Assembly (NCBI GenBank): GCA_029204225.1
Contig: CM055112.1
Coordinates: 29,972,203-30,036,202 of the forward strand
Source of the DNA: Diphasiastrum complanatum
Taxonomy: Eukaryota > Streptophyta > Lycopodiopsida > Lycopodiales > Lycopodiaceae
Reading direction: 5' to 3'
Length of the DNA: 64,000 nt
Shown here: positions 19,687 through 30,866 of the stretch, in pieces
Layout: every line of letters starts with the position of its first letter
Position numbering within the stretch: the stretch's first letter is position 1
Made by a program: the position numbers and the translations under genes
Notes under the pieces: model-generated
The model's database searches: none
The model's input: the letters and a program-made list of their open reading frames with translations, nothing else
What the model was told of the DNA's origin: nothing

Positions 19687-21328
19687 CCCTCCTGGTTCGG
19701 TGGTTGGTGCAGTATCTTCTCCATTGGTCTCTATATCTCCATCTCTTGAGTCTGTTATGGCCGATGTTCCTGCTGATTTCTATGGGGTTATTCACGGGTC
19801 CACGTTTGATGGTTCCCTCGCTATTGGTGATCAGGTTGTATCTTCTTTCGCTTTACTCCATGGATCTCTGCTTGAGGTTTGTGAACCGCCTCATGATATT
19901 TCTACGGATCCTTACATGATTCATGCGCCTTTGGTCCTTATCGTTACACATTTTCCATCCGAGGATAGTTGCCAGATGGTCACTATTCTTATCTAGGGTA
20001 TTTATATGCTGGGATCTTTCTAGATGAGTATACGGGCATCCTTCAGTCTCCTTGTGTTTCTACATATAGGTTTGCTGCAGTTTATGCCGATGTTGTGGAT
20101 ATATGGCATTCCTGGTTATTACGTATAGCTTGGTTTCCATTTGGACCTGTTGATTGGTGTTGGTTTTTCCATATTACTGATTGCCTATGGTGTGGATATC
20201 TCTATGATTCTGCATGTGGCTCTCTATCTGTTCCTTGGATTGTTGCTCATTGTCAGGCTTGGCATATCCTGTTGGCTTGGGTTATTGCCTCCGTTCCAGC
20301 TACTGTTTGTCTGGGTGATCTTCAGGTTCCCTATCATTTCACCATATTGCTTGGTCTCCGATGCTGAGTTGCCACTTTGTTCTGGTTTTCCGAGACCATC
20401 AGACTACCTTGAGAGAGTTCCTTCTCCTCTCTTGGATAGGTTGTGGGGATGCTGCTGCCATATACTTCAGTATTGCTCATATGTGCTTTGATACTCATCC
20501 CCAGCTACACGTGGATATTGATCTGCTGCTTGCTACTGATGTTGGGGATCCTGTTCCGCGTTCCAGTGCATTTCTTCTCTTCCTCACTTGTGCGCCTGGT
20601 GTGTACTTTGGGATTACACTTGCGGCCAGTTCCGATGGGTCATCTGATTCTCCATCCGTTTTTGGTGTATCCTATGATGGATTGGTATGTCGATATGAGG
20701 TCTTTCTGGATGAGTTTTTCGGCTACAGTTTTTCAGTTGAGGCCTCTACTATTTCTAGAATTGTTGCTATTGTTTTTATGCATCATGCTTTTTTAGATGA
20801 TGCATTGATTTCTTGGACCTTCTGGAGCTTTTGGCATGTTGCTCTTCTCGTGATAGGGGCCTTGAAAGTACCGTGTGCCATTGCTACTTCTCATTCATGG
20901 GCCTTATGGATACCTTGGGCTTTTGACCTTGCTGGTGCACGTTTCTCCATTTTAGCTATCCTTTGTCAGGATGATCTCTTTATGATCCATGTTTCCTGGC
21001 ATATCGCTTGCTTTTCCATGCTACTACAGCGTGCCTGTCATCCTGCTTATGTTCCTACTCCTTGGTGCTGGTCTTCCGATGCTGCTATCTTTTCTTGGGG
21101 CACCTATATCACTGAGTTTGCACATATGGTTGATGGTTACGTGTATGATGCGGAAATTCGCGATGAGTGTCCATCTCTTTTCCAGTTTCCTTATTGGCTT
21201 CCTGTTGCTGATGCAGTTCTACCTTCTCGGGCTTTTTGGATACCTTGGTATGATGTCCCTATCTTTTGGGCTGATCCTCTACTATCTTGGGCATTACAGA
21301 TACCTTGGCATTCCTGGTTGCTGCTTGA
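19600..21328 (+). other. family A unrecognised interval in place of RT, RNase H and integrase core
   Basis: About 1.7 kb between protease tail and integrase tail. One frame is open for 424 codons (20361-21635) and is rich in Trp and hydrophobic residues, with repeated WxIPW-like words (ALWIPWAF, AFWIPWYD, ALQIPWHS). No [15 protein letters not shown], RNase H or HHCC/DDE motif was found. A single FLDDALIS word (about 20790-20813, also in A3) recalls the RT FLDD motif but is isolated. The same interval occurs in A3 and its first part in A4, so it is a family trait. Origin unknown; it may be captured DNA or a very diverged pol. Confidence 0.6.
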
Positions 21329-22159
21329 TCATTCTACTTCTGATGGGCAGTCTGAGGTCCTTAATAGGATCCTTGAGGATTATTTACGCCATTTTGTTAC
21401 TCCTTCTGGGAAGGATTGGGATCAGCATTTATGTTTAGCAGAGTATAGCTATAATAGCTTTGTTAGTACCAGCACAAGTGTCTCACCATTTTTCTTATCT
21501 CATGGCTATGCACCTCTTTTACCTGGAGGATACACCTGTCACACTTGCATCTTTTCTATCAGGTGCTCGAGAGCTTATTACCTGGGCCAATTCTCATTTA
21601 CAGCATGTTCAGCAGCGTTATCAGACCTTAGTTGATCGTCACCGCCGCCATGTTGAGTTTCAGCTTGGAGATATGGTTTATCTACGCCTACGGTTTGCAA
21701 CGTCATCATTTTGTCCAGGGCCATGCTTCTACTGAGAAGCTTGCACCACGTTATTATGGGCCTTATCGCATTTTGGAGGTTCTTAGTCCAGTTACATATT
21801 GCTTACAGCTTCCTGCTTCCGCACGCACCTGTGATGTATTCCATGTCAGTTTATTACGTGCTGCTATTGAGGATGACGCTCCTTGTGATGCTAAGTTTCC
21901 TACTGCTCCAGAGTTATTTCCATTTTTACCTACTGCTATATTACAGGTTCATCTATACCATAGTCGACGCCGCCGGCAGATTCAGTTTTTGGTCCAGTGG
22001 GATGGTCATCCTATTGAGGAGGCCACATGGGAGCCTATTGATGTTTTTTGTCATACACCATCACTTGCGGATCAGGCTCGTGCTGTTGCTGCACTTGTTG
22101 ATTCCTCTACATCAGATGTTGTTCTAGCTGTTGATGCACCAGGGCTTGCTGCTATTTGA
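21329..22159 (+). pseudogene. family A integrase tail and chromodomain
   Basis: Begins at STSDGQSEVLNRILEDYLR (catalytic Glu region of the gypsy integrase core) and AEYSYNSFVSTSTSVSPF. A frameshift near 21500-21560 leads to ELITWANSHLQHVQQRYQ and GDMVYLRLR, and another near 21700 to KLAPRYYGPYRILEVLSP (GPY/F module) and VFHVSLLRAAI. The chromodomain is QIQFLVQWDGHPIEEATWEPIDVF (about 21979-22050). The integrase zinc finger and first catalytic Asp residues are absent. The segment from 21632 to 22159 is open and agrees closely with A3. Confidence 0.85.
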
Positions 22160-22206
22160 TCCAGTTTCTTTTCGGCAGTTGGGTCTATTTGGGTGGTGCC
22201 AGGGAG

Positions 22207-22528
22207 AGTTATGGACTCGGCTCATTACATTCGTCGCGTCCATTTACATTTACTTTACTTTATGCATAAGCAGGCCTTGGGCCCTTTTTTATTCATTAGT
22301 GACACTTAGACTATATGGTTGGCCTTTGGCCTTATTACTCCTTTTTAGGCCATTTGGACATATTACTGGAGAGTGGGGGCCTTCTTGGAGGGCGCACTAT
22401 TTTCCCTCCCAGTTGGGCCCTAGCCACCAGAAGCTTCCTTTTAGGGCTTCCTCTTGGCTATAAGTAGGGAAATTGTGTCATTTGTTATTCAGCTGATGAT
22501 ATTGATCTCTCTCTTTAGTCTCCTTAAT
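22207..22528 (+). repeat. A1 3' LTR, truncated
   Basis: AGTTATGGACTCGG follows the polypurine tract GTGCCAGGGAG. Similar to the split 5' LTR up to AGTCTCCTTAAT (22528), where unrelated sequence begins; about 120 bp of a 443-bp LTR is missing. Confidence 0.88.
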
Positions 22529-23392
22529 ACAACATGAGAAAATTCATATAGTTCCAACATATAGTTGGTAGCATGTAAAATTGCCCCTAGGGCCCCATGT
22601 ACAACTTCTGGGCCTACTCAAGGTTTTAAATGTAGAACACCTCAACAGACAAATCTCGGTTCTTCTAACAAAGTGCACAATTTAATTGACAAAGGCTGAG
22701 AAATGAACTCGAACTCGAAACATTTTTATTCGTGTTGAAAGTCGAAAATTTCTCGAACAATATCTTGTTGAAACTCGAAAGATTCGTGAACAATATCTTG
22801 CTGAAACTCGAAAGATTTGCGAACAATAAATTGTCGCGAAATGTTTTTGATTCTTGTTCAACCTCGAAACTGTCAATTGTCGCGAAACACAAAACTGTCA
22901 CGAACAGACGTTGGTTGAATATCAACCGTCTTAAGGGTTAGATCTACTGTTACAGAAGTAAAAGGCCAAAAGACCTATCCTGTAACAATATAAATACATA
23001 TGCACATATTCATTGTAACAACAGAGAAACCAAACAAGGCAGCAAGAGATGTATATTGAAGAATTAGAATCAGAATTATAAAAATTCGACTGATCAAAGT
23101 TTCTCAACAGATGATTTTTCACAGTTGTTTAGATTGTCTAAAATTGTCTATCACACTCACGCAATATATCTCTTAATTCCGCATGCTTTATTCAATCAAG
23201 GTAAAAACTGTTCTATTAGTACATAGACCAAAATCAGACCCGATTGAAGACACTGATATTAGTTTGATTTATTCAAACTTTCATCGTGTTCTCTGAGGAA
23301 GAATTCCTAGCATTTTTCCTACAGTGGTATCAGAGCTGATACAGTGGTGTCCTACAGTGGTATCAGAGTTGATACAGTGGTATCAGAGCGCC
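22529..23392 (+). mobile_element. copia-3 LTR end and repeated primer-binding site
   Basis: An LTR-like sequence ends TTTTTCCTACA (about 23323), followed by TGGTATCAGAGC (23325). The same word recurs at 23358 and 23378 with a GATACAG spacer. The LTR start was not found. At 22755-22870 a 36-bp unit (GAACAATATCTTG.TGAAACTCGAAAGATT) is repeated about three times, and the word CTCGAAA recurs around it. Confidence 0.6.
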
Positions 23393-23456
23393 CTTCACAG
23401 CATCCTTCACACATCCATCAACAGTCGTATCTGGAGCTTATCCAGAAGATTAGAAG

Positions 23457-24194
23457 ATGCCTTCGATCAGCGACATTCAGTCTAAGATCAGTACGATCTT
23501 GGATACAGAAGGTTCGAATTATTTAATCTGGAAGTTAAAGACTTCACTCATACTGAAGGGCGAAGGTCTTTGGCAATGGGTAGAACCAATAGAAGAGAAG
23601 CAGTTATGATCAAAATCTCAGGTGTTGAATCAATGAAGCATAAAAGACAGCAATAGACTAAAGCCCTACAAGCAATAGACAAGACAATAGGTTCTCCCAC
23701 GAAGAGCCCAAGCAATACCGATCAATAATCTGAAAAATGAGTGTACAAATGCCCCTATAAATAACCTACCAATGAACCCTAAAATAGGAATTCAAAAGTA
23801 AAGGGAGGCAAAATGTGGAGGGAAAATAGTGCGCCCTCCTATAGGTCCCCACTCCACATATAACCATATAATAAGGGCCCAAGGCCAGTCAGTGTCATAA
23901 AAAAGGACCCAGTGCGGGTCATAAGCATATAAAAAGGCTCTGGGGCCTGTACATGACTAATATAAAATGCGTAACCATAAATATACATAACCAACAGTAA
24001 ATGTAAAGAGGCCTGCGGAATATATGCAGAGTAGCCCAGTAGGCCTGTATCCTGTAGTCCGTAACTGAAGCCAATTGCTCTTGGCAAAGAACTTCGAGAA
24101 TGGAGTTTGAAAAATGACAAAGCTATAACAATTATTGCGTCTTCAGTGAATGACAACATAATGCTAGATCTTACATCAATTCTGAACAATTGAG
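23457..24194 (+). pseudogene. copia-3 gag N-terminus interrupted by a solo LTR
   Basis: ATG at 23457 opens a copia gag start (MPSISDIQSKISTILD, NYLIWKLKTSLILKGEGLW). Coding sequence reaches 23601, is interrupted by a 465-bp solo LTR (23602-24066), and continues in the same frame after the duplicated GAAGC (24067-24071). It includes ELREWSLKNDKAITIIASSV and a stop at about 24192-24194. Without the LTR the frame would be open, so the reading frame was intact when the LTR-bearing element inserted. The stop falls early, inside the gag domain, and nothing downstream looks like copia. Confidence 0.75.
23602..24066 (-). mobile_element. solo LTR related to family A, 465 bp, 5-bp TSD
   Basis: Plus-strand ends are AGTTATGATC and GTCCGTAACT, i.e. 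minus-strand AGTTACGGAC...CATAACT. GAAGC flanks it perfectly at 23597-23601 and 24067-24071. The body shares GGAGGGAAAATAGTGCGCCC and the GGCCCAAGGCC region with A1/A3 LTRs, but is clearly diverged. Solo LTRs arise by recombination between the two LTRs of a full element. Confidence 0.9.
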
Positions 24195-25876
24195 TGCACT
24201 ATTCACGCAAATGAGTGTACCATTCTAGTTTTGAGGCACTGTCATTGAATGTATTGATGATCATGTGTAACACCTGGAGACCATAGTCTAAAGTTTTACT
24301 CCGAGGGTTTGTGCCAAAAGTGTTGCAGTGAAAGGATGCTAAGGCAATAAGCAGCCGTAAGTACTTATTCAAGCAGAGTCTTTTATGACTCGTTTGAAAG
24401 AGGAGCTCAAGAGTAATATCCTTGCATGTCAAAAGCAGTGATGGGAGATGATGATATGGCCGGTAAGGCTGTTGTAATGTAGTTTTATGACCAAACAACT
24501 TTATGCATGTTGTTTTGCCAAGGCACTTTTGCCAAAAGTCACATCGGATGTTGGAGGAGAGTAGGGCGAGCTATTCAGGGAGGATCTTGATTCTAAAAAT
24601 AAGACCATGGCTTCTCCTTCTCATAGCCCTCTTGCATGGGTATAAGTGCAGAGAAGGACTCAATCAACCGCTGCTATTAGGTGTTCAAAGTGGACAAGGG
24701 TGAGTTGGAGGGATGGAGAGGATCTTCATTAATCTCTTGTGCTTCTATTTGTGAAGAAAGCATACATGCATCTATGATTGGGTGGTTAACGTGAATCATG
24801 ATGTCAATGTGTACTTCTTTAGGCAATTTTGTTGGTTATTTTGAATAATCCATGGTCAGATTGTTACAGTAGTGGTTGTCCTTGTCATATTATTATAGTT
24901 GTTTTTAGTGTATATAGTTTGTTTTTGGCTGACGGAAATATTTAGGGAACATAACTGATAGACCAACTGATAATGGTTCCTCACAAAGCTATCTGAATAA
25001 TTGATTGTTGCAAAATTTACGGTTTGCCAACCCATAGCTGGTGATCTTGCCAGCTCTTAAGACTTGCTGACCTTTTCTGTGTATTTAAGTTAACAGGAAA
25101 AGTCTTTCTATACTTTTAATACATCATTTGACTTTTTGGCTGATTGGAATTTTCTCTTCAAGCATATTCCTTTATGGACTTTTAATAGTCACCATAGATT
25201 TTCTTGAAGAACACATCAACCATGACGTCTATGTAATTTTTATTTCAGGACTTTGCAGATGCTGAGTTTTCCAAAAGTTCAGTAGTGCGGCAAGTATGGC
25301 GGTGAGATTCTAGTATTTAGGAAAAAGCTTTTTCCATGATAGAACTCTATGCAATTACTGTTACCTTTGGTCAATTATTGCCTAGTCGTCTTGCATTTTA
25401 GTTCACAAACTAGCCCAAGTTGCACAATGTTTGATCAGTGTCATGTCAAAAATTGTATTGAATATTACAGTCTCGAATAATTGCTTGACAAAGATCTATA
25501 TTTTGATTCTTGGAAAACATTCAACAAAATATTTGTATAACACAAGGCATTTGGGATGATAAACTAGTTTCTTCCATAGGTGTACATAAAATCTTGGCAA
25601 AGTCATCATCTTTATTAGCTTTATTCTTAGGATTCAAGGTTTTGTTCTTGTTGTTTTGATATCTTCTTAGTTGACTCAACTTTGTGATGCAGATCACAAA
25701 ATCCAGGGAAAATTTCGGACTTGCGGCTGGTAAGTTTACAGCTAAATAGTTTGACATGCATTTTCAAATCAATGCTTTGACATTTGTGAAGTTGTCTCAT
25801 TTAACTTTTTGTCTCTCTCTAGGTACATCAAATTCTTTGTTGGCTGCTGATTGTTCTTTGTTTCTTTATGCAGAAC
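24195..25876. other. no recognisable gene
   Basis: AT-rich. Open frames under 100 codons on both strands (24199-24498 minus, 25521-25757 minus) lack clear motifs. Possible decayed copia-3 internal sequence, but nothing supports it. Confidence 0.45.
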
Positions 25877-26319
25877 AGTTATGAATTGAGCCACAGTTGA
25901 TCTAGATCTAAGCTATGAAAGCATCACATAAGCAAGACTTAAGCTATGAAAGCAGCACATAAGCAAGACTTAACCCTAGAAAGCAGGAAAGAGAGAGATT
26001 AAGGAGGCTAAAGAGAGAGATCAATATCATCAGCTGAATAACAAATGACACAGTTTCCCTACGTATAGCCAAGAGGAAGCCCTAAAAGGAAGCTTCCGGT
26101 GGCTAGGGCCCAACTGGGAGGGAAAATAGTGCGCCCTCCAAGAAGGCCCCTACTCTCCAATAATATGTCCAAATGGCCTAATAATGAATAATAAGGCCAA
26201 AGGCCAACCATATAGTCTAAGTGTCACTAATGAATAAAAAAGGGCCCAAGGCCTGTTTATGCATAAAGTAAAGTAAATGTAAATGGATGCGGCGAATGTA
26301 ATCAGCCGAGTCCATAACT
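25877..26319 (-). repeat. A3 3' LTR, 443 bp
   Basis: Minus-strand start AGTTATGGACTCGG after the polypurine tract GTGCCAGGGAG, end AATTCATAACT. Nearly identical to the 5' LTR at 30867-31309. Confidence 0.92.
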
Positions 26320-26366
26320 CTCCCTGGCACAAAAGAAAAAGACCCAACTACTAAAAAGAAACTGGA

Positions 26367-26970
26367 TCAAGTAGCAGCAAGCCCTGGTGCATCAACAGCT
26401 AGAACAACATCTGATGTAGAGGAATCAACAAGTGCAGCAAGAGCACGAGCCTGATCCGCAAGTGATGGTGTATGATAAAAGACATCAATAGGCTCCCATG
26501 TGGCCTCCTCAATAGGACGGCCATCCCACTGGACCAAAAACTGAATCTGTCGGCGGCGTCGACTATGGTATAGACGAACCTGTAATATAGCAGCAGGTAA
26601 AAATGGAAATAACTCTGGAGCAGTAGGAAACTCAGCATCACAAGGAGTGTCATCCTCAATAGCAGCACGTAATAAACTAACATGGAATACATCACAGGCG
26701 CGTGTAGAAGCAGGAAGCTGTAAGCGATATGTAATTGGACTAAGAACCTCCAAAATGCGATAAGGCCCATAATAACGTGGTGCAAGCTTCTCAGTAGAAG
26801 CATGGCCCTGGACAAAATGATGACGTGGAAACCGTAGGCATAGATAAACCATATCTCCAAGCTGAAACTCAACATGGCGGCGGTGACGATCAACTGAGGT
26901 CTGATAACGCTGCTGAACATGTTGTAAATGAGAATTGGCCCGGTTAATAAGCTATCGAGCACCAAGATAT
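26367..26970 (-). pseudogene. A3 integrase tail and chromodomain
   Basis: Minus-strand motifs: NSHLQHVQQRYQTSVDRHRRHVEF, GDMVYLCLRF, HHFVQGHASTEKLAPRYYGPYR, VFHVSLLRAAIED and the chromodomain FLVQWDGRPIEEATWEPIDVF. The last 161 codons are open. Compared with A1, the stretch carrying TDGQ and AEYSYNS is missing; sequence passes from AFWISW straight to a point about 320 bp further on in A1. Confidence 0.85.
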
Positions 26971-28560
26971 CCAAAAAGCCCGAGAAGGTAGAACTGCATC
27001 AACACTAGGAAGCCAATAAGGAAACTGGAAAAGAGATGGACACTCATCACGAATAGCCGCATGATACACGTAACCATCAACCATATGTGCAAGGTGCCCC
27101 AAGAAAAGATAGCAGCATCGGAAGACTAGCACCAAGGAGATCATCCTGACAAAGGATAGCTTAAAATGGAGAAATATGCACCAACATGGTCAAAAGCCCA
27201 AGGTATCCATAGGGCCCATGAATGAGAAGTACCAATGGCATACGGTACCCTCAAGGCCCATATCACGAGAAGAGCAGCATGCCAAAGGCTCCAGAAGGTC
27301 CAAGAAATCAATGCATCATCTAAAAAGACATGACCCATCGGAACTGGCCGCAAGTGTAATCCCAAAGTACACACCAGGCGCACAAGTGAGGAATAGAAGA
27401 AATGCACTGGAATGAGGAACAGGTTCCGCAACATCAGTAGCAAGCATCGGAGCAATATCCACGTGTAGCTGGGAATGAGTATCAAAGCACATATGAGCAA
27501 CACTGAAGTATATGGCGGCAACATCCCCAAAAACTATCCAAGAGAGGAGAGGGAATTCTCTCAAGGTACCCTGATGGTCTCGGAACACCAAAACAACGTG
27601 GCAACTCAGCATCGGAGACCAAGCGATATGGAGCAACCTGAAATGACAGGGAACCTGAAGATCACCCAGACAAACAGTAGCTGGAACGGAGGCAATAACC
27701 CAAGTCAACAGGATATGCCAAGCCTGACAATGAGCAACAATCCAAGGAACAGATAGAGAGCCACATGCATAATCATAGAGATATCCGCACCATAGGCGAT
27801 CAGTAATATGGAAAAACTAGCACCAATCAACAGGTCCAAATGAAAACCAAGCTATATGTAATAACCAGGAATGCCATATATCCATAGCATCGGCATGGAC
27901 TGCAACAAACCTATACGTAGAAACACCAGGAGACGGAAGGATGTCCGTGTACTCATCTAGAAAGATCCCAGCATATAAATAACCTAGATAAGTAATAGTG
28001 ACCATCTGGCAAATATCCTCGGATGAAAAATGTGTAACAGTAAGGGCCAAAGGCGCATGAATCATGTCAGGAACCGTAGAAATATCATGAGGCAGATCAC
28101 AAACCTTAAGCAGAGATCCATGGATTAAAGCGAAAGAAGATACAACCTGATCACCAATAGCGAGGGAACCATCAAATGTGGACCCATGAAGAACCCCATA
28201 GAAATCAGCAGGAACATCGGCCATAACAGACTCAAGAGATGGAGATATAGAGACCAATGGAGAAGATACTGCACCAACCACCGAACCAGGAAGGCAATCT
28301 GAAGTATGCGCAAAGGCAATTGTAGAAATACCACCAAGGTATACGGTCTCAATATCAATGAAATTAGGAATGACCACTGAATACGATATCTGTGAATCAA
28401 GGCATATAGGTGCAAGGCACACAACAACAACTTGTAAATCCGAAGCAACATCAACCTGAGGAAGAGGACCCACGGATGGTGAAAGTGAAGCAGCAACTGA
28501 TGTACTCTGACTGGAAAGAAGAGCTGCATCGTCAGCCTCTGGCAGGCTACGCATAAACTG
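26971..28560 (-). other. A3 copy of the family A unrecognised interval
   Basis: Collinear with A1 19520-21243, including QFMRSLP, VYLGGISTIAFAHTSD, DFYGVLHGSTFDGSLAIGD, IASVPATVCLGDLQVP and VFLDDALIS. A 252-codon frame (27817-28575) is open. It has a segment (VDVASDLQVVVVCLAP region, about 28350-28460) absent from A1 and A4. Frames differ between copies by indels, so no single conserved protein is proven across the whole interval. Confidence 0.6.
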
Positions 28561-28575
28561 CTTCCCGGTAACCAA

Positions 28576-30180
28576 CTAGAAGTCTCCCTGAGAATCAATG
28601 CCAACAAGTGAGTGTGTAACTGCATCAAGTACAAATGTCAATGTCTGTTGTGTCAAGTCCAGTGTAACGGCTCCAAGAGATGCAAACCAATCAGCACCAA
28701 GGATAAGATCATAACACTCCATAGGAATAATGTAAAGATCTGCCTGTCCAGAAAAATCTCCAATGGGGTATGGTAAACGCTTAAACATCTGAGAACTAGG
28801 AATAGAATGGGAACTAGCAACCTCAACTGTGAGAGGCTGTGAAGCAGGAACAGGTGAAGCACGTATCCGACTGGTGATATAACTGCTAATAAAAGAATGA
28901 GTGTTGCCAGTATCAACTAAAGCAATATACTCACGACCTGTAATACGTACACGTAACCGAATGGAGCGAGGACCAGGACGCCCTGTCCAAGTAGCATAGG
29001 CAAGCTAAGCATGGCAAGTAGCAGGAAGTAAATTAGTGGAAGGCTCAGAGGATAGGTTAGGCTCATCAGAAATATGAATGTAGATATTGGAATCATTTGG
29101 AGTAGCGCCCTCATGGTAAAAAACAGCAGTAGTAGTAGGGAGAGGCTGACGGCAATCACGGGCAAAATGGTCAGGACTCCTACAACGAAAGCAAAGACGC
29201 TGCTGCTGAAGGTCAGCGAATTCTGCAGACGTGTAACGTCGGACAAAATCAAGTCGAGGAGTCGAAGGACGAGACGAAGGGACAATGGAGAGAGCTGGAA
29301 CAGAAGGGGCAGGTGTAGGGGTGGACGCAGCGGGAAAGGATGAACAGAAGGATGGGGTCGGGAGAAGCGGGAAGGAAGAGTGTCAGAGTACTTATGCTGT
29401 AAAGTACTGGCAAGAGACATTGCCTCAACAAGTGTGGGAGGACGGAAGGCAGAAACATCATCACGTAAAGCACCATGAAGCCCAGCAATGTAACAAGAAA
29501 TAAGCTCAGTATAAGAAAGCTCCATAAACTGATCTGTATAAGAAGCAAGATCACTGGTCTGTGAGACTACAGAATGTATCACGTTGGCGGTCGAGCCACT
29601 GAGGGTCAATCATAGCATGACGGAGGTCACGGCAAAAAGTATGCCATAAATGGAGCCCTTCCCGATCAGGATCAGCTCTATAAACTCGCCACCACGTGGC
29701 GGCGTGTCCATCTAAATGTAAAGCAGCCAACTGGATCTTCTGAGGATCAGTCTTAGGGTAGATCTGAAAATATGTGTCAAGCTTAGCAAACCAACTCTCT
29801 AATAAGTTCCCGTTAGAGGAACCGGAATAGGTAGCAAGCTGTACCCTATCACGAAAGTCTCGAGCAAAGTGTGGCTCAGGAAGTGGGGGACGTGAAAAGA
29901 AACCAGGAGATGGGTTAGGTGGAATGAACGGTCCACCACCAGGCTGACTAGCAAAGGAAGATGGAAATCAAAATGGTGGGGGAGTCCCAAATGAAGGAAA
30001 AACAGGAGCTTTACCAGGACCATGAGGCTGTAAAGAATCAATCTGTGACTGCATAGTAGCAAAGCCGGTCATAACGGTATCGAAGCGAAGAACGAGGCCA
30101 GAAAGGGTCTCATCCATGCGACGAAACTGATCGGATAAGGTTTCTTGAGTAGTCTCACTCGGGGTAGGTGAATGTGCCAT
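28576..30180 (-). pseudogene. A3 gag and protease
   Basis: Starts at MAHSPTPSE (30180). The gag domain is as in A1 with a frameshift near 29960 and a deletion near 29560-29580. Unlike A1, it retains a CCHC knuckle, CFRCRSPDHFARDC (about 29155-29200), and a protease active site, LVDTGNTHSFIS (about 28890-28925), followed by YDLILGADWFASLGAV. One stop falls before the active site near 29005 and one after SQGDF at about 28575. This copy shows what the A1/A4 subfamily has lost. Confidence 0.8.
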
Positions 30181-30866
30181 AATGATAGTGGAAGGAATAG
30201 ACGAAAACTTGAGAGAGCGGACTCTTGTCGTTACCCCAAATTAGTCTATAAAAACCACTATTATCACAACTAAGAAAGGACAACAAATGAAAAAAAAGTG
30301 AAAATGAAGGCTGTAAAAATGCGCTGGACAGCCAGGAGGCAAGTGACAAATTGGAGTATCAAACGGAGTCAGAATTTCGTGAAATTTGGTTGAGGATGGG
30401 CGATGGACAGCCTGCAAACAAGGTGTGAAAAATGGCTGCAAACGGAGACGAAAACGGACGAAAGTGACAAGTATGAAGCGGCTGGACAGCCTGCAAACAA
30501 AAGTGAAAAGAGGGCTGAAAATGGGAGGAACGGACGAAAGAGATGAGGGAATTGAGCACTGGAGAGCCTGCAAACAAGCTGGAAATGGTGATAGAGGGTT
30601 GGAACTTGGGCGCCGGAAATAATCTGCCCAAATTTTTTTTTTTCCGACCGCCAAATTTAGCGGAAATACTTCCGCTGACTATCTGCTAAAGCTCCACCAA
30701 GGAAAATGCTTTGATAGGAGCTGGTCCTCCTCCAAACTGTGTTGAATGTTGCTGAAGCAAAGAGACGAAAGCCCTCAGCAAAGAGAGAAAAATCAGCAAG
30801 GAAAATGGGCACCCAATCAGAAAATCAGATCTGAAATTCAGCAATCAAGAAAGTGTTCTGATACCA
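30181..30866 (-). repeat. A3 leader with phased CTGTCCAG array and PBS
   Basis: PBS complement TGTTCTGATACCA at 30854-30866, directly at the LTR (reads TGGTATCAGAACA; A1 has AGAGCA). Array cores, seen in plus orientation as TGGACAG or TGGAGAG, start at 30325, 30404, 30483 and 30560, steps of 79, 79 and 77 bp. This is the same phase as in A1, with fewer units. Confidence 0.82.

Larger units (their letters stand above)
11873..22528 (+). mobile_element. gypsy family A, copy A1 (RT-less), with B1 nested in its 5' LTR
   Basis: Order on the plus strand: 5' LTR left part (11873-11981), nested element B1 (11982-16723), 5' LTR right part (16724-17060), PBS, phased leader array, gag, an unrecognised interval, integrase tail with chromodomain, polypurine tract GGTGCCAGGGAG, and a 3' LTR truncated at 22528. 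The interval that should code for RT, RNase H and the integrase core shows no such motifs. The element therefore looks non-autonomous, depending on another element's enzymes. Copies A3 and A4 share the plan. Confidence 0.85.

Noticed and set aside
20790-20813. FLDDALIS as an RT catalytic motif
   Set aside because: No other RT motif is in place around it in A1 or A3. Kept only as a caution in the findings.
20361-21635. 424-codon open frame as a multi-pass membrane protein gene
   Set aside because: It lies inside gypsy element A1, and its end is integrase sequence. The hydrophobic frame is not kept in A3.
24199-24498. copia RT remnant (LRLLIALASFH resembles LRLLVALASHF)
   Set aside because: Only one short word matches and none of the flanking motifs follow.
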